Source: Arenibacterium halophilum (lineage in GTDB: Bacteria > Pseudomonadota > Alphaproteobacteria > Rhodobacterales > Rhodobacteraceae). Taken from it: a stretch of 64,000 nt of DNA. The position numbers were made by a program, and so were the translations under genes. Under the pieces are notes generated by a model. It made no database searches, was not told where the DNA came from, and was given only the letters and a program-made list of their open reading frames with translations. The stretch is taken from NCBI RefSeq assembly GCF_005938225.1, contig NZ_VCPC01000004.1:248001-312000 (forward strand). Direction: 5' to 3'. Shown piece after piece: positions 35,427-44,390 of this stretch (positions are counted from its first letter, which is position 1; each line of letters begins with the position of its first letter).

Positions 35427-37261
35427 TCCGCGGCCTCGGTATCCAGAAATCCGCCCGATTGCCGGGCCCAGAACTCGGCATATAGCCCGCCTTGGTCCAA
35501 AAGCACAGAATGCGGCCCGGATTCGACGATACGGCCCCGGTCCATCACGAGGATGCGATCCATCCGGGCGATGGTCGACAGGCGGTGCGCGATGGCAATC
35601 ACGGTCTTGCCTTCCATCATGCCGTACAGCGTATCCTGAATGGCGGCCTCGACCTCGCTGTCCAAGGCACTTGTTGCCTCGTCCAGCAGCAGGATCGGCG
35701 CGTTTTTCAGAATGACCCGCGCGAGCGTGATCCGTTGTCGCTGCCCGCCCGACAGTTTCACACCGCGTTCGCCTACATGGGCGTCATAACCGGTGCGCCC
35801 CGCATTGTCCTCCAGATCAAGAATGAAATCATGCGCCTCCGCCTGTTTGGCGGCGGCGATTACTTCGCTCTCCGACGCATCGGGACGTCCATACAGGATG
35901 TTGTCGCGGACCGAGCGATGCAGCAGCGAACTGTCCTGCTGGACCATGCCGATATTGCGGCGCAGGCTGTCTTGGGTGATCGTCGAAATATCCTGCCCGT
36001 CGATCAGAATGTGACCCTGTTCCGCGTCGTAGAACCGCAACAGTAGCTTGACAAGTGTGGATTTCCCCGCGCCGGAGCGCCCGATCAACCCGATCTTTTC
36101 GCCCGGCTGAACTGTCAGCCTTATATGATCCAGCCCGCCGCCATCCCGCCCATAGTGGTGCGAGACATCGGCAATTTCGATCTTGCCGCGATCCAGCGAG
36201 AGCGCCGGCGCGGCAGGTTCGTCGGTCAGCGTGATGGGCTGGGCGATGGTCTGCATGCCCTCGGCCACCACGCCAAGTTCGCGGAAGAACGAGGTTAGCG
36301 CCCACATGATCCAGCCTGTCATAGCGTTCAGCCGAAGCGTCAGCGCCGTGGCCGCTGCCACCACGCCCACGCTGGCCAGACCCTGAATCCACAATCCCAG
36401 CGCCAGCCCGACCACGCCGACAATCAGCAGCCCGTTCACCACGATCAGCGACACATCCATGACCGTGAAAATCCGCATCTCGCGCTGGAACGTCTTCCGC
36501 GAGGTTTCGATCACCTCGCGCGCCTGCTCCAGCTCCAGATCGTGATGGGCAAACATCTTGACCGAGTGGATGTTGGAATAGCTGTCGACCACCCGCCCCG
36601 TCACGGCCGAGCGCGCATCCGATGCCGCCTGCGAAGCGGGGCCAACGCGCCGCACCGTCCAAACCGTGAGCGCCGCCCAAAGCGCGAACCAGATCGCAAG
36701 CGGACCCATCAGGCGCAAATCAGTAACGCTTAGCAAGATCGCGGCGCCGATCAGATAGGCCAGAGAATAGGAAATCGCATCGAAGACCTGAAACACCACC
36801 TCGCCCGCGGCGGGCGGGGTCTGCATGATACGGTTGGCGATCCGTCCCGCGAAGTCGCTTTCGAACCAGCCGACCGACTGCCGTAGCACCTGCCTGTGCG
36901 CGCGCCAGCGGATCAACGTGCCAAAATTCGGCAAGATTGTATTGTTCAGCAGGGCCACGTCGATGCCATGTACCAGCGGACGCAGGATCAAGATGAACAC
37001 CGCCACGGCAATCAACTCGGGCCCGTGATCGGCCCAGAACACCGACGGATCTTTGCCCAGCAGATCGACCAGCCGCCCCATGTACCAGATCAGCCAGACC
37101 TCGATGATGGCCGACAAGACCGATAGCGCCCCCGTGACGGCAAAAACCCGCCAGAACGGTCCGCAATAGCTGCGCAGAAAGGGCCAAAGCCGAGTGGGCG
37201 GGCGATCCTGTTCGTCGTAGACGACGTAAGGGTTTACGAGATTTTCAAAGAAACGAAACAT
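35423..37261 (-). CDS. ABC exporter half-transporter (first subunit)
   Basis: The 612-residue protein pairs with the gene at 33594-35426. It has six predicted membrane helices (about residues 30-340) and an ATPase domain with GRSGAGKSTLVKLLL, QQDSSLLH, LSGGQRQRITLARVI, ILLLDEATSALD and AHRLST. A polar N-terminus (MFRFFENLVNPYVVYDEQDR) precedes the first helix. A possible leader peptide and a hairpin lie in the 212-bp gap upstream. First gene of an operon with the partner ABC gene and an RNA methyltransferase. Confidence 0.88.
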   Translation of the reverse strand: MFRFFENLVNPYVVYDEQDRPPTRLWPFLRSYCGPFWRVFAVTGALSVLSAIIEVWLIWYMGRLVDLLGKDPSVFWADHGPELIAVAVFILILRPLVHGIDVALLNNTILPNFGTLIRWRAHRQVLRQSVGWFESDFAGRIANRIMQTPPAAGEVVFQVFDAISYSLAYLIGAAILLSVTDLRLMGPLAIWFALWAALTVWTVRRVGPASQAASDARSAVTGRVVDSYSNIHSVKMFAHHDLELEQAREVIETSRKTFQREMRIFTVMDVSLIVVNGLLIVGVVGLALGLWIQGLASVGVVAAATALTLRLNAMTGWIMWALTSFFRELGVVAEGMQTIAQPITLTDEPAAPALSLDRGKIEIADVSHHYGRDGGGLDHIRLTVQPGEKIGLIGRSGAGKSTLVKLLLRFYDAEQGHILIDGQDISTITQDSLRRNIGMVQQDSSLLHRSVRDNILYGRPDASESEVIAAAKQAEAHDFILDLEDNAGRTGYDAHVGERGVKLSGGQRQRITLARVILKNAPILLLDEATSALDSEVEAAIQDTLYGMMEGKTVIAIAHRLSTIARMDRILVMDRGRIVESGPHSVLLDQGGLYAEFWARQSGGFLDTEAAE

Positions 37262-37321
37262 GGCAGAAGCCTCAGGCGGGCAATAGGTGGACGCGAATGC
37301 AGAAGGTGTGACAGTGGCCGC

Positions 37322-37337
37322 ACACCCAAACGGGTGT
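37322..37337 (-). repeat. Small hairpin between micro-ORF and ABC exporter start
   Basis: A 6-bp stem (37322-37327 with 37332-37337) with a 4-nt loop starts 4 nt after the stop of the micro-ORF and 60 bp before the exporter start. No T run follows. Confidence 0.5.
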
Positions 37338-37341
37338 CAGC

Positions 37342-37368
37342 TCAGATGAACCAAAGCCCGTAATACAT
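37342..37368 (-). CDS. Possible 8-residue leader peptide upstream of the ABC exporter
   Basis: On the minus strand AGGAGG stands 6 nt before an ATG that opens MYYGLWFI and a TGA stop. An alternative ATG two codons earlier overlaps the ribosome site. The peptide is almost all hydrophobic or aromatic (two Tyr, Trp, Phe), and a hairpin follows it. This is the best ribosome site in the 212-bp gap, and it lies within the probable leader of the exporter mRNA. Function is not known; a translation-sensing leader is one possibility. Confidence 0.4.
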   Translation of the reverse strand: MYYGLWFI

Positions 37369-37473
37369 CAGCATCCTCCTGTGGTGGCCCAAGGGTTTCG
37401 TGAAAATCCGATAGACCAGATTTGCCCGCCTGTCACCCCTTGGGGGCACATTTATATGTCGAATGCATATTGT

Positions 37474-38628
37474 TCAGCGGATCAGAAGCTCGTCCCGTGT
37501 TGCGGTAAAGCCGGACGCGATCCAGGTCTGTTCAAGCCGGGCAAGTTCCTCGCCCAGCGCGGTGCCGGTGAATTCTGGCATCAGGTCCTTGGCTGAAATG
37601 GGAAAACGCGCGGTGGCCCCGGTCTCGATGCATTTCAAATCCGCTGGTTCTATGTGCTGCTCCAACATCGCGCCGCGCAGCAAGATCACATCGCGCGCCT
37701 CTTCTGCGCCAAGGCGGTATCCCAATTCGGCTGGAGCCTGACAGGCTCCAACCGCCTCGCGCAGCCGATCGAGGCGGGCCGCCTGAGGGCGGCTCAGGCG
37801 CAGGGCCTGCATCGGCTCGGTCACATTAAGGCTTGCCAGTCGCCGGATCGGATCGGGCGGCACATCGACAACCTGTTCCAGATGTACGAGGGGCCCAAGA
37901 GCCTTTGCATCGCTGCCGGGGAACAGCCGAGCCAGCGCTCCGGTCGCGGCCAAGCCAGCCACGGCGCGTACCGGATCGGCTGCTCCCAACAGGCGCAGCA
38001 TCTCTCCGCCCACGCGTTCGCGCGAAAGTGTCTCTAACCCGTCAAGATTTTCCGAAATCGCTGCCAAGGCCTCGCCATCTAACCCGGCGTCCTGATCGCC
38101 GTACCACGCGTGAAACCGGAAATACCGCAGGACGCGGAGGTAATCTTCGCGGATGCGGGCTGTGGCATCACCAATGAACCGCACCCGCCGCGCGCGCAGA
38201 TCGTCAATCCCGCCAAGCGGATCCTGAACCTGCCCGCGCGCATCGGCATACAACGCGTTCATCGTGAAATCGCGCCGTGCAGCATCTTCGGCGACGTCGG
38301 TGGAAAAGGCGACGATGGCGTGACGCCCATCGGCCTCAACGTCGCGCCGGAACGTCGTGATCTCATGGGCGATCCCGCCCGCAACCACTGTCACGGTGCC
38401 GTGGTCTATTCCCGTGGGGATGGCGCGCAACCCGGCCGCCTTCGCCAGTGCGATCACGCGATCGGGCGTTGCATCTGTTGCGATGTCGATGTCGCCGACC
38501 GGCGCGCCGATCAGGGCATTGCGTACACAGCCGCCCACGAACAACGCCTGCGCCCCGCCGGTTTCGAGCATCCGGCACACGTCTTGCGTTGCCGGTTGGT
38601 CCAGCCAGGCGCCGTGAACCGTGGTCAT
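37474..38628 (-). CDS. cca: CCA tRNA nucleotidyltransferase
   Basis: Adds or repairs the 3' CCA end of tRNAs. The 384-residue protein has the nucleotidyltransferase signature FVGGCVRNALIG with the catalytic GDIDIATDATPDRVI, then RRDFTMNALYAD and EDYLRVLRYFRFHAWYG, typical of class II enzymes. It lacks an HD domain. The start overlaps the Nudix gene stop by 4 bp (ATGA). The 212-bp gap after its stop contains the possible micro-ORF for the ABC operon. Confidence 0.95.
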   Translation of the reverse strand: MTTVHGAWLDQPATQDVCRMLETGGAQALFVGGCVRNALIGAPVGDIDIATDATPDRVIALAKAAGLRAIPTGIDHGTVTVVAGGIAHEITTFRRDVEADGRHAIVAFSTDVAEDAARRDFTMNALYADARGQVQDPLGGIDDLRARRVRFIGDATARIREDYLRVLRYFRFHAWYGDQDAGLDGEALAAISENLDGLETLSRERVGGEMLRLLGAADPVRAVAGLAATGALARLFPGSDAKALGPLVHLEQVVDVPPDPIRRLASLNVTEPMQALRLSRPQAARLDRLREAVGACQAPAELGYRLGAEEARDVILLRGAMLEQHIEPADLKCIETGATARFPISAKDLMPEFTGTALGEELARLEQTWIASGFTATRDELLIR

Positions 38629-39239
38629 GGCTGCATACGGGCTGCAAGCGCCCGCAGCATTCGGGCCGTCGCCCCCCAGATGTAATAGGGCCCGTAAGGA
38701 ACTGCAAAATAGTACCGTCGCGCCCCACGCCAGCGCCGCGACTGAACCATGTAATTGTTGGGGTTCACCAGATGCGCCAAGGGCACGGCAAAGGTTTCTT
38801 CGACCTCGCCCGGCTCGCTGATCGGCGTGAAATCAGTCTCTATCACGGCGACAACCGGGGTTACGCAGAACCCCGTGACGGTTTCATGCGCCGGCATCCG
38901 TCCCAGCACGCGGGCAAGGTCTCGCGGCAGACCGATTTCCTCGTCCGCCTCGCGTAGCGCGGCGGCCACGACATCCACATCTCCCGGATCCTGCTTGCCG
39001 CCCGGAAAGGCGATCTGCCCCGGATGGTGTTTCAAGCCAGAGGCGCGTTTCGTCAGCCAGACCACCGGCTCGGGCCGGTTGATCGACACGGCAATCAACA
39101 CGCCAGCCGGGCGCAGCTTGCGGTTCGGGGGCAGAACCGTTTCGGGATTCAGGTCGAAATCCGACGATTCCGCCCCCTCGCGGGCCAATGCGGCCCCTAG
39201 TTTGGCAACAACATCACTCACCTTGCGGGGTTTCCGCAT
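38625..39239 (-). CDS. Nudix hydrolase, probable CoA pyrophosphatase
   Basis: The 204-residue protein carries the extended CoA-type Nudix signature: LTKRASGLKHHPGQIAFPGG just before the box GGKQDPGDVDVVAAALREAD (ending EEIGL), which is the NUDT7/CoaD-like UPF0035 pattern. It probably cleaves CoA or its derivatives. I chose ATG 39239 (GGGG 4 nt upstream), which overlaps the hslO end by 26 bp; GTG 39221 is a good alternative. Downstream it is coupled to cca. Confidence 0.82.
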   Translation of the reverse strand: MRKPRKVSDVVAKLGAALAREGAESSDFDLNPETVLPPNRKLRPAGVLIAVSINRPEPVVWLTKRASGLKHHPGQIAFPGGKQDPGDVDVVAAALREADEEIGLPRDLARVLGRMPAHETVTGFCVTPVVAVIETDFTPISEPGEVEETFAVPLAHLVNPNNYMVQSRRWRGARRYYFAVPYGPYYIWGATARMLRALAARMQP

Positions 39240-40200
39240 CGAACCCCACGGTTGCCGGGTCCAGATCGTAATGCGCGCCGCAGAACTGACAGTCGGCCGT
39301 AACGCGGCCGTCATCTGTTGTCATTTTCTCGATGTCCTGCGCCGAATAGATTGACAGGCTTTGCCGGACGCGATCTTCGGAACAGGTGCAGCCAAACCGC
39401 ACTGCCTGCGCGTCGAAGACGCGCGGCAATTCCTCGTGGAACAGGCGCACCAGCAGATCGGTCGGCGGTACGACGGGGCCGATCAGTTCCAGCTCTTCGA
39501 CGGTGTCGAGCAGGATGTTGACGCGGGTCCAGTTCTCACCCTCTTCGCCATCCACCAGATCCTCGGCGCGCAGCACCTCGCCCGAACCTTCGCCACCGGC
39601 GGCAAAGGGAGAGGCTTTGGGCATATGCTGAAGCATAATGCCACCGGCGCGCCAATGCTCGGCCACACCCGGCTCGGACGATTTGCCAAAGCTCAGCGAA
39701 AACCGCGTGGGCAGTTGTTCCGACTGGGCAAAATAGGCCTCGGCACTGTCGCGCAGGCTGGTCGTGGTCAGCGGCGTGATGCCCTGATACGGCGTGCTGC
39801 CTTCGCCCTGATCCAGCAGGATGGCAAAATACCCTTCGCCAACCTGATCAATCGGGGCACCATCGGTCAGCCGCTCGCGATCAAAGCTTGCATAGGCTCT
39901 GATCCGGGCGGGTTCACCTTCAGCCTGCGGCGCGTAGTAATCGGTCGCAATCATCCGCACCGCGCCCTTGGACTGCACCTGAAGCGACAATTTCCAGCGC
40001 AGCTTGATCGTCTGGCCGATCAGCGCAGTCAGCAACGCCATTTCGGCCACCAAAGCCTCGACCTGGGGGGGATAATCGTGCTGTTTCAGGATTCCGTCCA
40101 ACACACCGTCAAGCCGCGCAACACGGCCCCGGATGTTGGCGTTGTCAAGCTGGAAGGGCAGGACTGTATCGTCCCACGCGAGTTTCGGTCCGATGGTCAT
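39214..40200 (-). CDS. hslO: Redox-regulated chaperone Hsp33
   Basis: A holdase activated by oxidation, protecting proteins during oxidative and heat stress. The 328-residue protein has the Hsp33 core and the C-terminal zinc center with CTC (in FGCTCSEDR) and CQFC (in TADCQFCGAHYDL). It is divergent from the Nudix gene at 40279 with 78 bp between starts. Downstream are a CoA-type Nudix gene and cca in an overlapping run. Confidence 0.94.
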   Translation of the reverse strand: MTIGPKLAWDDTVLPFQLDNANIRGRVARLDGVLDGILKQHDYPPQVEALVAEMALLTALIGQTIKLRWKLSLQVQSKGAVRMIATDYYAPQAEGEPARIRAYASFDRERLTDGAPIDQVGEGYFAILLDQGEGSTPYQGITPLTTTSLRDSAEAYFAQSEQLPTRFSLSFGKSSEPGVAEHWRAGGIMLQHMPKASPFAAGGEGSGEVLRAEDLVDGEEGENWTRVNILLDTVEELELIGPVVPPTDLLVRLFHEELPRVFDAQAVRFGCTCSEDRVRQSLSIYSAQDIEKMTTDDGRVTADCQFCGAHYDLDPATVGFDAETPQGE

Positions 40201-40278
40201 GGGGTTTCCTTAAACGCCGACGATTGGCATACCGGCCGTATATAGAGGCAACATGACCGGGTTACAAAGGGGTGCAAT

Positions 40279-40719
40279 ATGATCCGAAGATTTGGCACAC
40301 CGCCAGACCCGTCGCAAAGATATACCCGCCGCGCGGGGGTTTACGCGATTTTGCCGATGAACGACGGTATTCTCGCGACATTCCAGGCTGCGCCTCATGA
40401 TGAATTTCAGCTGCCCGGCGGCGGCGTGGACCCGGGCGAATCGCCCCTTGTGGCCCTTCACCGTGAAGTAATGGAAGAAACCGGCTGGTCCATCGCCGCC
40501 CCGCGGCGGATCGGGGCATTTCGGCGGTTCACCTACATGCCCGAATACAAACTATGGGCAGAGAAACTCTGTACAATCTACGTGGCGCACCCCGCGAGAC
40601 GCATCGGCCCTCCGACCGAGCCGGGACACACGGCTGTCTGGCTGGATGTCAAAACAGCACTGTCTGAACTTGCCGCCTCGGGTGACAGGCATTTCGTGCA
40701 GCAGTGGTTTTTCCCGTGA
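40279..40719 (+). CDS. Nudix hydrolase
   Basis: The 146-residue protein has a complete Nudix box (GGGVDPGESPLVALHREVME followed by ETGW) in a single small domain. Substrate cannot be assigned. GGGG lies 7 nt before the ATG. It converges on the response-regulator gene with its stop adjacent, and it is divergent from hslO. Confidence 0.82.
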   Translation: MIRRFGTPPDPSQRYTRRAGVYAILPMNDGILATFQAAPHDEFQLPGGGVDPGESPLVALHREVMEETGWSIAAPRRIGAFRRFTYMPEYKLWAEKLCTIYVAHPARRIGPPTEPGHTAVWLDVKTALSELAASGDRHFVQQWFFP

Positions 40720-41988
40720 TCAGAGACCGTTGAATTCAAACAGGGTTGCGGAAATATCGTCCTCCATCCCCTGACCGGGGGCCATGATTTCGGTCAGGTT
40801 CCAATAGAGATCATCCAGAAATTCCTGCCCCGATTGGCCCGGCTGGCAGCAGCGCACCAGATCGGCAAGCCCTTCCGCCTCAAGCATTCCGCCCGCTGCC
40901 AGGCTGCATTCGGTGAACCCGTCGGAATAGAGCAGTAACCGTTCACCGGGATGCATCCGAAATTCGGACTGCGTGAATTCTGCCCCCGCCATCAGCCCGA
41001 TTGGCAACCCACCCTGTCCCACAAACTCAACCCCACCATCAGGCCGGATAATCATGGGATAGGGGTGACCAGCCTGCACCATCTGCACCACGCCCGTCGC
41101 CAGGTTGACCGTTGCATAGATCATCGTGAAATATTCGTCGATACCGGTGTCGGCCAGCTGACGTTCGTTCAGAAGTTTGGCCAGATCGGTCGGGGCGCGC
41201 AGATCGTGCCCGTCATTGCCGGCGACCAAGGCAAGGTTCTGATCGAAATAGACCGGACTTAGGTATCCACCCAACCGCGCCGTCATCATCGCAGAGGTGA
41301 TGCCGTGCCCCGACACATCAATCGAGTAAAAACCCACCTGCCCCGGCCGCGCCGAGAACATGCCAACTAGATCGCCGCCGATATGCCCACAGGGTTTCAA
41401 CAGCAGGCTTACCTTTGACGCGCCGAAATCGCGGCTGAGTTCTGGCACCATGGATTGCTGAATCTTCTTGGCCTGAACCAGATCGCGGTCGATCGCGTCG
41501 TACGCGGCCTGAAGCCGTTGCAGCGTGTGGCCGATCATCTGGTTCTTGTCGGAAAGTTCCCGCTGCATCGCGATGATCCGGTCGCCCGCCGAAATACGCG
41601 CACGAAGTTCACCGGGGTTCACCGGCTTGGTCAGGAAATCGTCGGCCCCCGCATCCAGCCCCTGCGCGATCTCCATCTTGTCGCTTTTGGATGTGAGCAG
41701 GATGAAATAACCATAATCCGCGCGGTCCATCTGCCTGAATTCACGGCAGAATTCTATGCCATCCATGCCGGGCATCATCCAATCGCTTAACACCAGATCG
41801 GGCGCAGCAACGCGACAGATATGCAAGGCCGCATCGCCGCTATCGGCCTCGATCACCTCGAACCCCCATTTTTTCAGCGATCCGGCCAAGATACGGCGCT
41901 GCAACCGGCTGTCATCGACAACAAGCACGCGGCTGATCGAACCGGACCCCGATGGAGGAGTCGCTCTGGATGGATCGTTCGATTGCAC
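40720..41988 (-). CDS. Response regulator with PP2C-type (SpoIIE) phosphatase output
   Basis: The 422-residue protein has a receiver domain (about 20-140) with acidic Asp25-Asp26, phosphoacceptor Asp69 (VLSDWMMPGMDG) and Lys121, a coiled linker (about 140-190), and a SpoIIE/PP2C phosphatase (GGDLVGMF, DVSGHG, LLLYSDGFTE, DDISATL). It should dephosphorylate an anti-anti-sigma factor in a partner-switching pathway when phosphorylated. It is divergent from the Hpt gene (42147), which may supply phosphate. Confidence 0.9.
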   Translation of the reverse strand: MQSNDPSRATPPSGSGSISRVLVVDDSRLQRRILAGSLKKWGFEVIEADSGDAALHICRVAAPDLVLSDWMMPGMDGIEFCREFRQMDRADYGYFILLTSKSDKMEIAQGLDAGADDFLTKPVNPGELRARISAGDRIIAMQRELSDKNQMIGHTLQRLQAAYDAIDRDLVQAKKIQQSMVPELSRDFGASKVSLLLKPCGHIGGDLVGMFSARPGQVGFYSIDVSGHGITSAMMTARLGGYLSPVYFDQNLALVAGNDGHDLRAPTDLAKLLNERQLADTGIDEYFTMIYATVNLATGVVQMVQAGHPYPMIIRPDGGVEFVGQGGLPIGLMAGAEFTQSEFRMHPGERLLLYSDGFTECSLAAGGMLEAEGLADLVRCCQPGQSGQEFLDDLYWNLTEIMAPGQGMEDDISATLFEFNGL

Positions 41989-42146
41989 TGTGCCCGTGTC
42001 CCAACCTTTGTCCCGGTGGCACGGCCACTATTGCCACGCGAGCTTAACCGGAGGTGAATGCTAAAATTGTGCCTGTTTCCCGCGGATATTTACCGCTCTT
42101 TCACGGCTTCGCGCTTAGGTTGGCCCGAGCACGGAAGGATTACGAC

Positions 42147-42479
42147 ATGATTACGTGGTCCCGGGTTGACGAACTGGCGGATGAAATAGGTGCCGACGAT
42201 TTCGCCGAGGTTGTTGCGCTGTTTCTCGAGGAGGTGGAGGGAGAGCTTGATCGACTGTACGACCTGACAGACGCAAACGCCCTGGAACGTACCCTGCACT
42301 TCCTGAAAGGCAGCGCGCTGAACCTTGGGTTTTCCGAATTTGCGGCACTGTGCCAGCTTGGCGAACGTCAGGCCGCACAGGGCAACTCCAGCGACATCAG
42401 AGCCGACCGGGTGGTCGACTGCTATAACAGGTCAAAATCCGAGTTCATGGCAGGGCTGGAGCAGCGACGCCCGACGTAA
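42147..42479 (+). CDS. Hpt-domain phosphotransfer protein
   Basis: The 110-residue protein is one four-helix bundle with the phosphoacceptor His51 in TLHFLKGSALNLGF, the Hpt signature. It relays phosphate between receiver domains. The ATG at 42147 follows AAGGA by 9 nt; an upstream in-frame start (42054) lacks support. It is divergent from the response-regulator phosphatase with 158 bp between starts, suggesting one relay. Confidence 0.88.
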   Translation: MITWSRVDELADEIGADDFAEVVALFLEEVEGELDRLYDLTDANALERTLHFLKGSALNLGFSEFAALCQLGERQAAQGNSSDIRADRVVDCYNRSKSEFMAGLEQRRPT

Positions 42480-42563
42480 TTCCCCAAATGCGCCCCAACC
42501 GGCCAGCCTTGCCCCGGCATGTAAAACAGGCTAACTCGCAGCGGTCTGAAAAAGGGGAAAACA

Positions 42564-43781
42564 ATGTCCGCGCCCAAGAAAGTGGTTCTGGCCTATTCCG
42601 GCGGCCTCGATACGTCGATCATCCTGAAGTGGCTGCAAACGGAATACGGCTGCGAGGTGGTGACCTTTACCGCCGACCTGGGACAGGGCGAAGAGCTGGA
42701 GCCGGCACGCGCCAAGGCCGAGCTGTTGGGCGTGAAAGAGATTTATATCGAAGATCTGCGCGAGGAATTCGTGCGCGACTTCGTGTTCCCCATGTTCCGC
42801 GCCAATGCGCTCTACGAAGGTGAATACCTGCTGGGCACCTCGATTGCGCGGCCGTTGATTTCCAAGCGGCTGGTCGAGATCGCGGCCGAAACCGGCGCCG
42901 ATGCAGTGTCGCACGGGGCCACGGGCAAGGGCAACGATCAGGTGCGGTTCGAACTGGCCGCCTATGCGCTGAACCCCGACATCAAGGTGATTGCCCCCTG
43001 GCGGCTGTGGGATCTCAGCTCGCGCACCAAGCTGATCGACTTTGCGGAAAAGAACCAGATTCCGATTGCCAAGAACAAACGGGGCGAGGCGCCGTTTTCG
43101 GTTGATGCGAACCTGCTGCACACGTCTTCCGAAGGTCGCGTGCTGGAAGATCCGGCCGAACAGGCACCCGATTACGTGTTCCAACGCACTGTCAGCCCCG
43201 AGGACGCGCCGAACGAACCCGAGATTATCGAGGTTACCTTCGAAAAAGGCGATGCCATTGCGATCAACGGCCAAGAACTTAGCCCCGCAACGATCCTGAC
43301 TAAGCTTAACGAATTGGGCGGCAAGCACGGGATCGGGCGGCTCGACTTTGTGGAAAACCGCTTTGTCGGCATGAAGTCGCGCGGCATTTACGAAACGCCG
43401 GGCGGCACCGTTCTGCTGGCCGCACACCGGGGGATCGAACAGATCACGCTGGATTCAGGCGCGGGCCACCTGAAAGATTCGATCATGCCCCGCTATGCCG
43501 AGCTGATCTATAACGGCTTCTGGTTCAGCCCCGAACGTGACATGCTGCAGGCGCTGATCGACAAGAGCCAGGAACACGTCAGCGGCACGGTGCGCCTGAA
43601 ACTCTACAAGGGCTCGGCCAGCGTGATTGGCCGCTGGTCGGATCGCTCGCTTTATTCCGAAGCGCATGTGACGTTTGAAGATGACGCCGGCGCTTACGAT
43701 CAGAAGGACGCCGCAGGTTTCATCCAGTTGAACGCGCTGCGCTTGAAACTGCTGGCCGCTCGCAATCGCCGCCTGAAGTAA
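42564..43781 (+). CDS. argG: Argininosuccinate synthase
   Basis: Joins citrulline and aspartate using ATP in arginine synthesis. The 405-residue protein has [17 protein letters not shown] (ATP loop), [29 protein letters not shown] and [19 protein letters not shown], all standard for type I ArgG. AAGGGG 8 nt upstream supports the start. A 13-bp hairpin follows the stop. Confidence 0.97.
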   Translation: MSAPKKVVLAYSGGLDTSIILKWLQTEYGCEVVTFTADLGQGEELEPARAKAELLGVKEIYIEDLREEFVRDFVFPMFRANALYEGEYLLGTSIARPLISKRLVEIAAETGADAVSHGATGKGNDQVRFELAAYALNPDIKVIAPWRLWDLSSRTKLIDFAEKNQIPIAKNKRGEAPFSVDANLLHTSSEGRVLEDPAEQAPDYVFQRTVSPEDAPNEPEIIEVTFEKGDAIAINGQELSPATILTKLNELGGKHGIGRLDFVENRFVGMKSRGIYETPGGTVLLAAHRGIEQITLDSGAGHLKDSIMPRYAELIYNGFWFSPERDMLQALIDKSQEHVSGTVRLKLYKGSASVIGRWSDRSLYSEAHVTFEDDAGAYDQKDAAGFIQLNALRLKLLAARNRRLK

Positions 43782-43788
43782 TACCAAT

Positions 43789-43817
43789 GGCGGCCTTGGT
43801 TGGGAACCAAGGCCGCC
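43789..43817. terminator. Strong hairpin after argG
   Basis: A perfect 13-bp stem (43789-43801 with 43805-43817) with a 3-nt loop begins 7 nt after argG. There is no T run on either side, so it may be a Rho-assisted stop or a 3'-end stabiliser shared with the convergent gene at 43857. Confidence 0.6.
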
Positions 43818-43856
43818 GTACTCGTACTCACACTACGCTATGAAACCCTAAAACCG

Positions 43857-44273
43857 TTACTTTGCGGTTATGGTCGACATCACCAGCTTGCCGTCGGGTT
43901 TGATCGGTCCATCTTCTGTCGCGCCCAGCGTGTATTCGAACACGCCGGTTTTCATGCCACCGGTTTCGGCATGCACCATCAGCATCAGCATTTCACCGGG
44001 CTGCACGTCTTCCTGAAGAATCGCGGCGACATCCATGTTTTCGCCCATCCGCAGCGGAGCGTAACCCACAACGGGGCCGGGTTTGCCCGACTCGTCGGTG
44101 CGATGCACAACCATCCAGCCATTTTCACCGGCCATGACCTTGCTTGCGGACACAACGCCGTTCGAGACATCCTGATCCGCGGCTTCGACCATGGGCGCCA
44201 TGCCATGCGCTTCGGCCATGACCATGCCCGCAACCATCGACAGTGCGCCAGCAATCCCAGCAATTTTCATCAT
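43857..44273 (-). CDS. Exported DUF7282-like protein
   Basis: The 138-residue protein has a signal peptide (MMKIAGIAGALSMVAGMVMAEA) and a single beta domain with SKVMAGENGWMVVHRT, GPVVGYAPLRMGEN and MLMLMVHAETG, which resembles the DUF7282 domain in form; function unknown. GGAG stands 8 nt before the first of two ATG codons. Met- and acid-rich surface residues are evident. It converges on argG. Confidence 0.7.
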   Translation of the reverse strand: MMKIAGIAGALSMVAGMVMAEAHGMAPMVEAADQDVSNGVVSASKVMAGENGWMVVHRTDESGKPGPVVGYAPLRMGENMDVAAILQEDVQPGEMLMLMVHAETGGMKTGVFEYTLGATEDGPIKPDGKLVMSTITAK

Positions 44274-44390
44274 TCTAAATCTCCCATGTGTCGTCACAAA
44301 CGATGGCGCCGACCATTCGGCAGGCCATTCACAGCTAGACACGCAGGAGGGACAGCGAAGTTTCAGCGCCCAGAAAAAAAATTTAGGAAT

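Noticed and set aside
37430-37450. A terminator after cca (CCCCTTGGGGG)
   Set aside because: The stem would need a two-base loop, leaving a weak 3-4 bp helix and no T run.
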